Below are positions 1-6,442 of a DNA stretch of 9,463 nt, one piece after another. Position numbers and translations under genes: made by a program. The notes beneath the pieces are model-generated. The model was not told where the DNA came from, ran no database searches, and was given only the letters and a program-made list of their open reading frames with translations. Every line of letters starts with the position of its first letter. Positions within the stretch are counted from its first letter, which is position 1. Source of the stretch: Dehalococcoidales bacterium (lineage in GTDB: Bacteria; Chloroflexota; Dehalococcoidia; Dehalococcoidales; RBG-16-60-22); assembly GCA_023135135.1 (NCBI GenBank), contig JAGLTT010000020.1, positions 1 to 9,463 on the forward strand, read 5' to 3'.

Positions 1-1
1 T

Positions 2-490
2 ATGAACTGGCTGGATATAGTTATCCTGATACTTATTGTAATTCCGACGCTTATCGGACTTAAAATCGGAATTATCAAGGCACTTTTTACCGTGGCCGGG
101 ATAATTGTCGGTGTAGTTCTGGCGGGGCGTTTCTCGGAGTCGTTAGGCGGGTCGCTGACATTTATTTCCGACCCCGGCTGGGCCAGAATAGCCGCTTTTG
201 CCATCATTCTGATAGGGGTGATGGTAATAGCCTCAGTTCTGGCCGCTGTATTGAAAAAGGTTGTTTCGGCGGTGTTGCTGGGCTGGGTAAATCGTTTGGG
301 CGGCGCCGTCCTCGGTTTTATCCTGGGTTTCTTCTTCTGCGGAGCGCTGCTGTCCATGTGGGTGAACTTCCTGGGTATCGGCAGCACCTTATCCGATTCC
401 GCCCTGGCGAACCTGCTGCTGGACGGCTTTCCTGTTATCCTGGCGTTGTTGCCCGCCGAGTTTGATTCAGTCCGTGATTTCTTCCAGTAA
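2..490 (+). CDS. CvpA-family integral membrane protein
   Basis: This 162-residue protein is almost entirely hydrophobic. Four membrane segments can be seen, at about residues 4-20, 24-42, 61-83 and 99-124, followed by a short polar C-terminus. The opening MNWLDIVILI and the LGLxxG-like turn near residues 18-24 are typical of the CvpA/colicin V production family, as are the total length and four-helix layout. The family was named for a role in colicin V export in E. coli and is linked to envelope homeostasis, but its biochemical activity is unknown. The ATG at base 2 is probably the true start because it gives the usual family N-terminus. Its ribosome binding site and promoter lie outside the window. 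It converges on the ferredoxin gene, with about 200 bp between them. The family call is fairly sure; no specific function can be assigned. Confidence 0.8.
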   Translation: MNWLDIVILILIVIPTLIGLKIGIIKALFTVAGIIVGVVLAGRFSESLGGSLTFISDPGWARIAAFAIILIGVMVIASVLAAVLKKVVSAVLLGWVNRLGGAVLGFILGFFFCGALLSMWVNFLGIGSTLSDSALANLLLDGFPVILALLPAEFDSVRDFFQ

Positions 491-687
491 AAGAGACTGA
501 TAATCCGCCGTTCTAACTTCCTGTCTTCTCCCACCTGCCGTGAGAAAAAGGTAATCAAACCTCTCTTTATCACCAGACAGGTCGTCTGTGTTATCGATTT
601 TGATAACGGCGGGTAATTCTGCTTGCAGCTTTATATTATGCTGAAATCAGCCGGTATTGAGTCTCCGTTGCCTGTCCGGATACCGTT
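491..687. other. Convergent intergenic region with small dyads, no gene seen
   Basis: These 197 bp lie between the stop codons of the CvpA gene (+) and the ferredoxin gene (-). I see no credible coding sequence. They hold a 6-bp hairpin, GTTATC (590-595) with GATAAC (602-607) and a 6-nt loop. A 5-bp hairpin, CAGAC (574-578) with GTCTG (584-588), lies beside it. A longer-range inverted pair joins CCGCCGTT (505-512) and AACGGCGG (605-612). None is followed by a convincing T run on either strand, so I do not call a terminator, although a convergent site like this is where one would be expected. Confidence 0.4.
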
Positions 688-894
<207 letters not shown>

Positions 895-908
895 TCAATT
901 TACCTCCT

Positions 909-929
909 GAATCTTTCCCTGAAAGATTC
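909..929 (-). promoter_or_regulatory. Perfect 9-bp leader hairpin next to ferredoxin ribosome binding site
   Basis: GAATCTTTC (909-917) and GAAAGATTC (921-929) form a perfect 9-bp stem around a 3-nt loop. On the minus-strand transcript the stem ends directly against the AGGAGGT Shine-Dalgarno of the ferredoxin gene. It does not sequester that site. No T run follows, so it is not an intrinsic terminator for coaD. It could stabilise the mRNA 5' end or be a processing point between coaD and the ferredoxin gene. The structure is seen directly; its role is inferred. Confidence 0.5.
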
Positions 930-939
930 TCCTTTATGT

Positions 940-945
940 ATTATA
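940..945 (-). promoter_or_regulatory. Possible -10 box (TATAAT) for the ferredoxin gene
   Basis: A perfect TATAAT on the minus strand sits in the coaD-ferredoxin gap. Transcription would begin near 933 and give a leader of about 39 nt that contains the hairpin at 909-929. No good -35 box lies 16-18 bp upstream and there is no TGN extension, so this is tentative. The surrounding AT-rich stretch could produce such a match by chance. Confidence 0.28.
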
Positions 946-959
946 TTATTGAACGGGGT

Positions 960-1445
960 CTATTCTTTGCCTACCCCTTTATTTCTAAGAGCTTCAGCTA
1001 CGTGTTTGGGAACCAGGCTGTCGATATTACCCCCCAGGCTGGCGACCTCTTTCATCAGGCTGGAGCTGAGGAACTGGTACTCCTGGCTGGCCATGAAGCA
1101 GACAAGCTCCAGTTCCGGATAGAGCTTGCGGTTTAACATGCCCATTTCAAATTCTCTCTCATAATCGGCGCTCATTCTAAGTCCGCGTACCAGGACCTGG
1201 GCATTCACCTGCCTGGCAAAGTCCACGGTTATGATATCATATGGCATTACCTCGATATTAGATAAATGAGCTACAGCGCGCGTGGCTAAATCTACTCGCT
1301 CTTCGAGAGAGAAGGTAAGGCGTTTATCCGGCGTGGAAAATATGCCGATAATGATTTTATCGAAAAGTTTGGAAGCCCTGGTAGCTATATCGATATGCCC
1401 GTTGGTGATGGGGTCGAAGCTACCCGGGTAGAGAGCGATAATCAA
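960..1445 (-). CDS. coaD: Phosphopantetheine adenylyltransferase
   Basis: CoaD adenylylates 4'-phosphopantetheine with ATP to give dephospho-CoA, the penultimate step of coenzyme A synthesis, in the cytosol. The 161-residue length is normal. The nucleotidyltransferase signature GSFDPITNGH lies at residues 8-17, where T14 and H17 are the family's substrate- and ATP-handling positions. RGLR at 87-90 leads into the ADYEREFEM stretch, and SSSLMKEVASLGG at 127-139 is the C-terminal ATP-site motif. The start is TTG at 1445, not ATG. It is preceded by a strong GGAAGGAGG Shine-Dalgarno about 7 nt upstream and gives the usual N-terminus, MIIALYPGSFDP. The TTG overlaps the rsmD stop codon as TTGA, so the two genes are probably translationally coupled. 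The rsmD-coaD pair is common in bacteria. Confidence 0.97.
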   Translation of the reverse strand: MIIALYPGSFDPITNGHIDIATRASKLFDKIIIGIFSTPDKRLTFSLEERVDLATRAVAHLSNIEVMPYDIITVDFARQVNAQVLVRGLRMSADYEREFEMGMLNRKLYPELELVCFMASQEYQFLSSSLMKEVASLGGNIDSLVPKHVAEALRNKGVGKE

Positions 1446-1996
1446 GGCCTGACCTCCTTCCGGTATATCGAGATACAGCTGTCGCCGTGGCGGTACTCTT
1501 TCATGAGATTTATTGTAGCATAGCTCGGGTTAAGGGATAAACGAGGAGAGTGGGTCACTACTACCGTTGTATCTGTGCCGACCAGTCTGGAGGTTGCCAG
1601 TTGTGTGATGAAATTACCTATAGATGTATTAGAATAGGGTGGGTCCATCAGTATAATGTTGTACTCCTTATCAATAAGGGAAAGTGCCTTGACGACGTCG
1701 CAGCAATAAACATGTGCCTGTGCTGCCAGTTTCGTCTTTTCTAGATTTTCCTTAATTATACCACAACACCTTGGTTCACTTTCAACAAAGTCCACCCAGC
1801 CGGCGCCGCGACTGAGAGCTTCAATACCCAGGGCGCCGCTACCGGAGAACAGGTCAAGTACCTGTGACCAGTCATCGGTAGCATTTTCCAGGATGGAAAA
1901 GATGGCGCCGCGTACCAGATCTGTCGCCGGGCGGGTTGACGTTCCTTTCGGGAACTTCAGCCGGTGTCCTTTTGCTGTGCCTGTAATAACTCGCAT
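1442..1996 (-). CDS. rsmD: 16S rRNA (guanine966-N2)-methyltransferase
   Basis: RsmD methylates G966 of 16S rRNA in the assembled small subunit, using S-adenosylmethionine. The 184-residue protein has the standard layout. MRVITGTAKG is at the N-terminus and RPATDLVRGAIFSIL at 22-36. The SAM-binding motif I, VLDLFSGSGALGIEALSRGA, lies at 46-65, with acidic residues E72 and E74 after it. The catalytic DPPY is at 118-121. The C-terminal YRHGDSCISIYR matches the family's final strand. The ATG at 1996 is the start that gives the typical N-terminus. No clear Shine-Dalgarno precedes it, which is weaker than for its neighbours. It is the first gene of the rsmD-coaD-ferredoxin group and follows a likely promoter at 2059-2088. 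Confidence 0.96.
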   Translation of the reverse strand: MRVITGTAKGHRLKFPKGTSTRPATDLVRGAIFSILENATDDWSQVLDLFSGSGALGIEALSRGAGWVDFVESEPRCCGIIKENLEKTKLAAQAHVYCCDVVKALSLIDKEYNIILMDPPYSNTSIGNFITQLATSRLVGTDTTVVVTHSPRLSLNPSYATINLMKEYRHGDSCISIYRKEVRP

Positions 1997-2058
1997 ATAC
2001 GGTGGGATACATTTTTAATATATAAACACGTATTAAACAAATAAAAACGCCAATTAAT

Positions 2059-2088
2059 AGGATAACCAGTTGATGTGGAATTTGTCAA
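2059..2088 (-). promoter_or_regulatory. Likely sigma-70 type promoter for rsmD-coaD-ferredoxin
   Basis: On the minus strand a perfect -35 box, TTGACA (2083-2088), is followed after 18 bp by TATCCT (2059-2064), which matches four of six positions of the -10 consensus. Transcription would start near 2052 and leave a leader of about 56 nt before the rsmD ATG. It lies downstream of the ftsZ terminator hairpin, which supports a separate transcription unit. The -35 box is strong; the -10 box is only moderate. Confidence 0.5.
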
Positions 2089-2138
2089 CAGATGGTGAGT
2101 ATCGGAATAGGGTGGGGGCTATCTGAGAAAAATATGAA

Positions 2139-2165
2139 GGCTGCGGGTGTGTACCACCCGCAGCC
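2139..2165 (-). terminator. Intrinsic terminator of the mraZ-rsmH-ftsA-ftsZ operon
   Basis: GGCTGCGGGTG (2139-2149) and CACCCGCAGCC (2155-2165) make a perfect, GC-rich 11-bp stem with a 5-nt loop. Read on the minus strand, the stem is followed within a few bases by a run of five T. That fits rho-independent termination of the ftsZ transcript about 110 nt after the ftsZ stop codon. On the plus strand no T run follows. This is the clearest hairpin in the window. Confidence 0.8.
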
Positions 2166-2206
2166 CCGTATATCAGAAGTTCGATACTATTTACACTTCA
2201 TCACAC

Positions 2207-2223
2207 TGAGCATCTTGTGCTCA
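2207..2223 (-). other. Second small hairpin in the ftsZ 3' untranslated region
   Basis: TGAGCA (2207-2212) pairs perfectly with TGCTCA (2218-2223) around a 5-nt loop. It lies between the ftsZ stop codon and the terminator hairpin. No T run follows, so it is not a terminator by itself; it could protect the mRNA 3' end. A 6-bp stem can also arise by chance. Confidence 0.35.
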
Positions 2224-2277
2224 TGCATATCCCCGCTACCCATGATTATTTACCGTTAATTGCAGTCACAGGAAATT

Positions 2278-3408
2278 TTACTGGAAATGATACTGTTTTA
2301 CCGGTTCCGCCGGTACTTCGGTCGGGGTGGTCGTGTGACGTCGGTGGCTGAATAACGGACGGCGCAGGAAGGAAGGCATATCCAGCTCGTCTTCTGTCTT
2401 CATGTTTTTGAGCAGCTTGGTAATCTCGTCTTCCTCTCCATCTTTGCCCATACCCAGCTTGGTCTGGAATCCGGTAGTAATCAGGGTAATCCTTACTTCA
2501 TTTTCCATGGACGGGTCATTGGCGACACCGAAAATGATGTTGGCATCGGGGTCCACGGCGCCTTTGATAACATCCGCAGCCTGGTTGACTTCGAACAGGG
2601 AGAGGTTGTTACCGCCGACGACGTTAAACAGGACGGCCTTGGAACCCTCGATGGAAACATCCAGCAGCGGACTGGCCAATGCTTCTTTCGCAGCATCGGT
2701 AGCCCGATTCTGTCCGGTACCGTTGCCGATGGACATCCAGGCCGGGCCGGCGTCTTTCATGATTGATTTGACATCGGCAAAGTCAAGGTTAATCATACCG
2801 GGAGTAGTGATAACCTCGGCGATTGCCTGGACTCCGTGCCTCAGCACATCATCGGCCAGTTTAAAGGCGCTGTCCACTCCGGTCTTATGGTCGCAGAGCG
2901 TGAGCAGGCGGTCATTGGGGATGATAATCAGGGTGTCAACTTTATCTATGAGATTGTTGATACCTTCTTCCGCCGTCTCCATCCGGTGAGCACCCTCGAA
3001 TTCAAAAGGTTTGGTGACCACGGCGATGGTGAGAGCACCGCTATGCTTCGACGTTTCCGCAACGATGGGGGCCGCACCGGTGCCGGTGCCACCGCCCATA
3101 CCGGCGGTCACAAATACCATATCAGCCCCGGAAACGAGCTCCTTTAACTCGTCGCGGTTTTCCTCGGCAGCTTTCGCCCCTATGACATGGTCGCCGCCCG
3201 CACCCAGACCCTTGGTGAGTTTGGATCCGAGCTGCATACATATCGGTGCTTCGCAGACGGCCAGAGCCTGAGCATCGGTATTCATCGCAATGAATTCCAC
3301 ACTCTCAATATTCTCTCTGACCATGCGGGTTACGGCGTTGCTGCCGCCACCACCCAGACCAATGACCTTTATTTTAGCTGGATTAGCCACAAAACTTGTT
3401 CTAGCCAT
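2278..3408 (-). CDS. ftsZ: Cell division protein FtsZ (tubulin-like GTPase)
   Basis: FtsZ polymerises with GTP into the cytokinetic Z ring at mid-cell. In this 376-residue protein the glycine-rich GLGGGGSNAV lies at 18-27 and the tubulin signature GGGTGTG at 105-111. The T7 loop NLDFAD is at 207-212, with N207, D209 and D212 completing the GTPase site of the neighbouring subunit. The folded core ends near residue 318. The conserved C-terminal peptide ELDMPSFLRR (341-350), which binds FtsA, is present. It is followed by about 26 more residues, and the linker before it is only about 20-25 residues. The ATG has a strong AAGGAGG Shine-Dalgarno about 5 nt away. The gene lies 53 bp after ftsA and is the last gene of the operon before a terminator. 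Confidence 0.98.
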   Translation of the reverse strand: MARTSFVANPAKIKVIGLGGGGSNAVTRMVRENIESVEFIAMNTDAQALAVCEAPICMQLGSKLTKGLGAGGDHVIGAKAAEENRDELKELVSGADMVFVTAGMGGGTGTGAAPIVAETSKHSGALTIAVVTKPFEFEGAHRMETAEEGINNLIDKVDTLIIIPNDRLLTLCDHKTGVDSAFKLADDVLRHGVQAIAEVITTPGMINLDFADVKSIMKDAGPAWMSIGNGTGQNRATDAAKEALASPLLDVSIEGSKAVLFNVVGGNNLSLFEVNQAADVIKGAVDPDANIIFGVANDPSMENEVRITLITTGFQTKLGMGKDGEEDEITKLLKNMKTEDELDMPSFLRRPLFSHRRHTTTPTEVPAEPVKQYHFQ

Positions 3409-3461
3409 CTCCTCCTCCTTTAACTAGTGCCAAAATTGGTTCCCTTTTATTTTTTGGTATA

Positions 3462-4679
3462 TTAATGAAAAAACTTTCTAAGCTGGGACGCCAGGCGGTT
3501 CAGGGCGTTACCGAATACTCCTGACTTCCAGTCCTTCTTACCTGCATGTTTGGCTCCCCAGAGTATGAGGCCAACGCTGGTGGCATATGCCGGGTCGCGG
3601 AGCACATCAGCGATGCCATGGACATCAGTGGGAGCACCTACTCTTACCGGGAGCCTGAGGATTTCACGTCCCAGGGATGCCATACCGGAGAGGTTGGAAC
3701 TACCGCCCGTGAGTACCAGTCCGGCTGGTACCAGTGCTTCATAATCCGAGTTTGGCATTTCCAGGAGGATAAGCTTCAAGACTTCCTCGACTCTGGCCTT
3801 GATGATGTCACATAAATCCTGGTAGGAGACGCCGTGTCCGTCCTGGGATATGGCCGGCGCGGTATCCCCCTGACCCTCGTAAACGGGTATGACACTGCCG
3901 TATTTCTTCTTCATCTCCTCGGCGATTTCAAACGGCAGTCCCAGGCCGATGGCGACATCACGGGTAAGCTGATAACCGGCTACCGGCAGGATGGAAGTAT
4001 GCCAGATGCTGCCTTCTCTGAATACGGCAACGTCTGTGGTTCCACCACCGATATCGGCCATTATTACGCCTACCTGTTTCTCGTCTTCGGTAAGAATCGC
4101 CTCACTGCTGGCCAGGGGTTCGAGGACGAGGTCCTCGATGTCTATCCCGATGTTGCGTATGCATTTCACGAGATTCTGAACGGAGGTTACGGCAGCTGTG
4201 ATGACGTGCGTTTCCACGTCGAGACGGAATCCATGCATACCTACAGGATTCTTAACACCGGGCTGGCCATCAACAGCGTAGCTGCGGGGGATTACGTGAA
4301 GCAGCCTCCTGTCTCCGGCAGTTTTAACGCTCTGGGCAGCGGTAAGGACGCGCTTCAGGTCATCGGGGCGTACGACACGGTCATTACGCGTGATGGCGAC
4401 TACGCCGCGGTTGTTCATCGAGCTGACATGACGGCCGGTAACGCCGACATAGGCCGATTCCACTCTGTAGTCGCTGGCCTGTTCCGCCTTTCTCACTGAA
4501 TCACGAATTGACTCTTTGGCTTCATTGATATTGACCACCAGACCCTTGTGCAATCCCCTGGAAGGGGCAATACCGACACCCACCACCCGGGGGCTGCCGC
4601 CGTCGCTGACATCTGCCAGTATCGTGCATATCTTGGTGGTACCAACATCAATTGAAGCTACAACATTTCGTCTTTTCAT
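3462..4679 (-). CDS. ftsA: Cell division protein FtsA (actin-like membrane tether)
   Basis: FtsA is an actin-fold ATPase that anchors FtsZ filaments to the membrane. The 405-residue protein has phosphate-1 motif IDVGTTK at 10-16, phosphate-2 motif DIGGGTTDVAVF at 209-220 and adenosine motif GLVLTGGSSNLSG at 320-332. The SHS2-like 1C subdomain (about 85-165) replaces the usual actin 1B domain. The last ~18 residues, rich in L, F, R and K, form the amphipathic membrane-targeting helix, so membrane binding looks intact. The ATG follows an AAGGAGG site by about 5 nt. The 88-bp gap upstream holds a second complete Shine-Dalgarno leading to an ATG-TAA start-stop element. ftsA and ftsZ are adjacent, as in most dcw clusters, but the genes normally between rsmH and ftsA are absent. 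Confidence 0.97.
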   Translation of the reverse strand: MKRRNVVASIDVGTTKICTILADVSDGGSPRVVGVGIAPSRGLHKGLVVNINEAKESIRDSVRKAEQASDYRVESAYVGVTGRHVSSMNNRGVVAITRNDRVVRPDDLKRVLTAAQSVKTAGDRRLLHVIPRSYAVDGQPGVKNPVGMHGFRLDVETHVITAAVTSVQNLVKCIRNIGIDIEDLVLEPLASSEAILTEDEKQVGVIMADIGGGTTDVAVFREGSIWHTSILPVAGYQLTRDVAIGLGLPFEIAEEMKKKYGSVIPVYEGQGDTAPAISQDGHGVSYQDLCDIIKARVEEVLKLILLEMPNSDYEALVPAGLVLTGGSSNLSGMASLGREILRLPVRVGAPTDVHGIADVLRDPAYATSVGLILWGAKHAGKKDWKSGVFGNALNRLASQLRKFFH

Positions 4680-4683
4680 CTGC

Positions 4684-4749
4684 CCTCCTTAGTAACTGGA
4701 TTTAGATTCCCTTTTAGGTACCCAGTTATTACATATAGGTAACCTCCTT
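4684..4749 (-). promoter_or_regulatory. ftsA leader: Shine-Dalgarno plus ATG-TAA-TAA start-stop and dyad
   Basis: On the minus strand AAGGAGG (4743-4749) is followed after 8 nt by ATG (4732-4734), which runs straight into TAA TAA (4726-4731). No other start codon is placed correctly for that site. About 50 nt further on is the genuine ftsA Shine-Dalgarno (4684-4690). Between them TAACTGG and CCAGTTA (4722-4728 with 4693-4699) can form a 7-bp stem with a 22-nt loop, ending 2 nt before the ftsA site. The element is seen directly. It could be the scar of a lost gene or a ribosome-stalling start-stop that tunes ftsA translation. Confidence 0.45.
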
Positions 4750-4767
4750 ATCTGATTCTGCCGTATT

Positions 4768-5820
4768 TTAGGCCGCTAAAAAGGCCATTCTGATCTTTTC
4801 TAATAAAGCCGGCCTTCGCCAACCTCTGGACTTGGCAATGGTGATGAAGGCGTGGTCTTCCGGGGTTGCGTAGCAATCACCCTGGATAATAATCCGCTCG
4901 GCCGCTCTCAATTTAGAGCTGCGGCTACGCGGATTAACCTGAATCTCATTAGTGGTGGGGGTGATAACCTTCTTATTAATCAGTCTTATACGCGGCGAGT
5001 GACCGCAGGTGCAGACGGGGACTTCCGGAGGGCAGATGCAGCTTCGTGATTCTCTTTGCATAAACTGCTTGACGATGCGGTCTTCCAATGAATGGTAGGT
5101 TATAACAACCAGCCTGCCCTCGTAACCGAGCAGGTCAACGGCCTGTCTCAGCGCCGTTTCCAGGTGCTCAAGCTCATGGTTGACGGCGATACGCAGTGCC
5201 TGGAAGGTCTTGGTGGCCGGGTGGAGCTTGCCTCTCCGGCCGACAGCCTTCTCTATCAGCTGGGCCAGCTGGCGCGTAGTTTCTATCGGGCGTTCCTTTA
5301 CGATGTGCTGGGCGATGCGGCGGCTATGGCCTTCCTCGCCATATGTTTTAATAAGGTGGGCCAATCTCGCCTCAGAGGTGGTGTTAACGATATCGGCGGC
5401 GGTAATCCTCTGATTGGGGTCGAACCTCATATCCAGCGGGGCGTCATACTGAAAACTGAAACCACGGCCGTTCCCGTTGAGCTGGAGTGAGGATAAACCA
5501 AGGTCGAAAAGGATACCATGTACCGGGAAAAAGTCGTATTTAATACAGATAGACTGCAAATTGACGAAGTTATCATTTACGAGCAGGGTGGAGTCTTTAT
5601 AATGCTGGAGCCTCTCCTTGGCGATTGCTATGGCGTTAGGGTCGGCGTCGATGCCCAGCAACTGTCCGCCGGGCGAGCAGTGGTCCAGGATGGCGGTGGC
5701 GTGTCCCGCGCTGCCCAGCGTGCAATCAATATAACGACCACCTGGCTGTACTGCCAGCGCCCTGAGTGCCTCTGAGAGTAGAACCGGTATGTGGCTGGAG
5801 GCTGACCGGTGCTTTATCAT
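4768..5820 (-). CDS. rsmH: 16S rRNA (cytosine1402-N4)-methyltransferase
   Basis: RsmH (MraW) N4-methylates C1402 in the P-site region of 16S rRNA with S-adenosylmethionine. Family marks are [10 protein letters not shown] (10-19), the SAM motif [10 protein letters not shown] (32-41), GIDADP (56-61), LGLSSLQLN (107-115) and [15 protein letters not shown] (120-134). [18 protein letters not shown] (200-217), YHSLEDRIV (242-250) and [14 protein letters not shown] (296-309) follow. A CxC pair repeats at C261/C263 and C270/C272, as in many relatives. At 350 residues it is about 35 longer than E. coli RsmH; the excess is a C-terminal extension after residue 312. The ATG overlaps the mraZ stop codon as TGATG, which suggests translational coupling. 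The next gene, ftsA, is 88 bp away. Confidence 0.97.
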   Translation of the reverse strand: MIKHRSASSHIPVLLSEALRALAVQPGGRYIDCTLGSAGHATAILDHCSPGGQLLGIDADPNAIAIAKERLQHYKDSTLLVNDNFVNLQSICIKYDFFPVHGILFDLGLSSLQLNGNGRGFSFQYDAPLDMRFDPNQRITAADIVNTTSEARLAHLIKTYGEEGHSRRIAQHIVKERPIETTRQLAQLIEKAVGRRGKLHPATKTFQALRIAVNHELEHLETALRQAVDLLGYEGRLVVITYHSLEDRIVKQFMQRESRSCICPPEVPVCTCGHSPRIRLINKKVITPTTNEIQVNPRSRSSKLRAAERIIIQGDCYATPEDHAFITIAKSRGWRRPALLEKIRMAFLAA

Positions 5821-6245
5821 CAGCTATTCTCCAGGCTTTCGATAATCTGCCAGGCCTGTTCCTGGCTTATATCCTTCTCTTCCTCCCAAAGTACTTTGTT
5901 CCATATCTCAAGGTAGGTATTGGAACCGGCGACGACTACTTCATCGACTATCTCGGCATGTTCGCGTAGCGGCGCCGGAAGGGCAACCCGGCCCTGATTA
6001 TCTATCTTGGTGCTGAAGGCTGTAGCGAATAAAGCACGGCTCAGCTTCCTCATTTTACTGCGTGATAGCGGGCTATTGGTAAGCGAGGTGGAGAGTTTCC
6101 TCCATTCCGGTACTGTATATACGGTGATGCATTTTTCGACTCCGGGTGTCAGCACCACGCCGTCTTTTAGATAATTGCGGAACTTGGGCGGGAGGGGCAC
6201 CCTGCCTTTTTCATCTATCTTGTAATCAAACTCGCCGTAAAACAT
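5820..6245 (-). CDS. mraZ: Transcriptional regulator MraZ
   Basis: MraZ is a ring-forming DNA-binding protein of the SpoVT-AbrB fold that represses the division cluster from its own promoter. The 141-residue protein carries the two diagnostic half-repeats, [13 protein letters not shown] (11-23) and [13 protein letters not shown] (82-94), which form the two AbrB-like lobes. [10 protein letters not shown] is the usual family opening, so the ATG at 6245 is a good start; the GAGG upstream is weak and close. It is the first gene of the operon. Immediately upstream is a nearly consensus promoter with phased TGGKN repeats that fit MraZ binding sites, so autoregulation is likely. The stop codon overlaps rsmH by 1 nt. 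Confidence 0.97.
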   Translation of the reverse strand: MFYGEFDYKIDEKGRVPLPPKFRNYLKDGVVLTPGVEKCITVYTVPEWRKLSTSLTNSPLSRSKMRKLSRALFATAFSTKIDNQGRVALPAPLREHAEIVDEVVVAGSNTYLEIWNKVLWEEEKDISQEQAWQIIESLENS

Positions 6246-6258
6246 AGCCTCAATCTTC

Positions 6259-6313
6259 TACCACGATTTACCACCACTACCCATATTTCACCATTTTATA
6301 ACACAACAACCCA
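6259..6313 (-). promoter_or_regulatory. Candidate MraZ operator: phased TGGKN repeats
   Basis: Read on the minus strand, TGGTG (6289-6293), TGGGT (6279-6283), TGGTA (6269-6273) and TGGTA (6259-6263) start at exact 10-bp steps. Each is separated from the next by 5 bp. A fifth, TGGGT (6309-6313), sits in phase 20 bp upstream, inside the promoter spacer. The E. coli MraZ operator is known as TGGGN units with 5-bp spacers, so the spacing fits exactly, while three of the five units have T at the fourth position. The four-unit block covers the predicted start site and leader, a position suited to repression. Confidence 0.7.
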
Positions 6314-6323
6314 TGTTTGTCAA
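6295..6323 (-). promoter_or_regulatory. Strong sigma-70 type promoter of mraZ-rsmH-ftsA-ftsZ
   Basis: On the minus strand TTGACA (6318-6323, perfect) is followed after exactly 17 bp by TATAAA (6295-6300, five of six). Transcription should start near 6288 and give a leader of about 43 nt before the mraZ ATG. It is the best promoter match in the window and is interleaved with the phased TGGKN repeats. Confidence 0.8.
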
Positions 6324-6350
6324 GTCTTTTCAAGGGTTTTTTAAGAAAAT

Positions 6351-6377
6351 GTGACAAATTCGTGACATATTTGGACA
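6351..6377. repeat. GTGACA-type short direct repeats upstream of mraZ promoter
   Basis: GTGACA occurs at 6351-6356 and again at 6362-6367, with a related TGGACA at 6372-6377. The spacings are 11 and 10 bp, about one helical turn, so all copies would face the same side of the DNA. They lie about 28-54 bp upstream of the mraZ -35 box, where an activator could bind. No regulator is identified. Confidence 0.35.
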
Positions 6378-6419
6378 TTTCTGCTATGTTTTAAGCCAAA
6401 AACGGCAATCATTAAATGG

Positions 6420-6434
6420 TGGGGAACGGTGGGG
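6420..6434 (+). promoter_or_regulatory. Two plus-strand TGGGG boxes, 10 bp apart
   Basis: TGGGG lies at 6420-6424 and at 6430-6434 with a 5-bp spacer, within a near-perfect tandem 10-mer (GGTGGGGAAC, GGTGGGGAAG). The spacing and core match the known MraZ element and point toward the mog-trmD-rplS-priA operon. They lie about 45 bp upstream of the likely -10 box of that operon. Whether MraZ binds here is an inference; only two units are present. Confidence 0.4.
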
Positions 6435-6442
6435 AAGCGGTT

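Noticed and set aside
2069..2089. Inverted repeat GTTGA...TCAAC upstream of rsmD as an operator or hairpin
   Set aside because: The arms are only 5 bp and one of them is largely the TTGACA -35 box itself, so no separate element is needed.
2402..2989. 195-codon plus-strand open frame opposite ftsZ
   Set aside because: It is antisense to the conserved core of ftsZ, with no ribosome binding site and no recognisable domain.
3834..4499. 221-codon plus-strand open frame opposite ftsA
   Set aside because: It lies antisense to conserved ATPase motifs of ftsA. Its length is explained by codon bias on the real strand.
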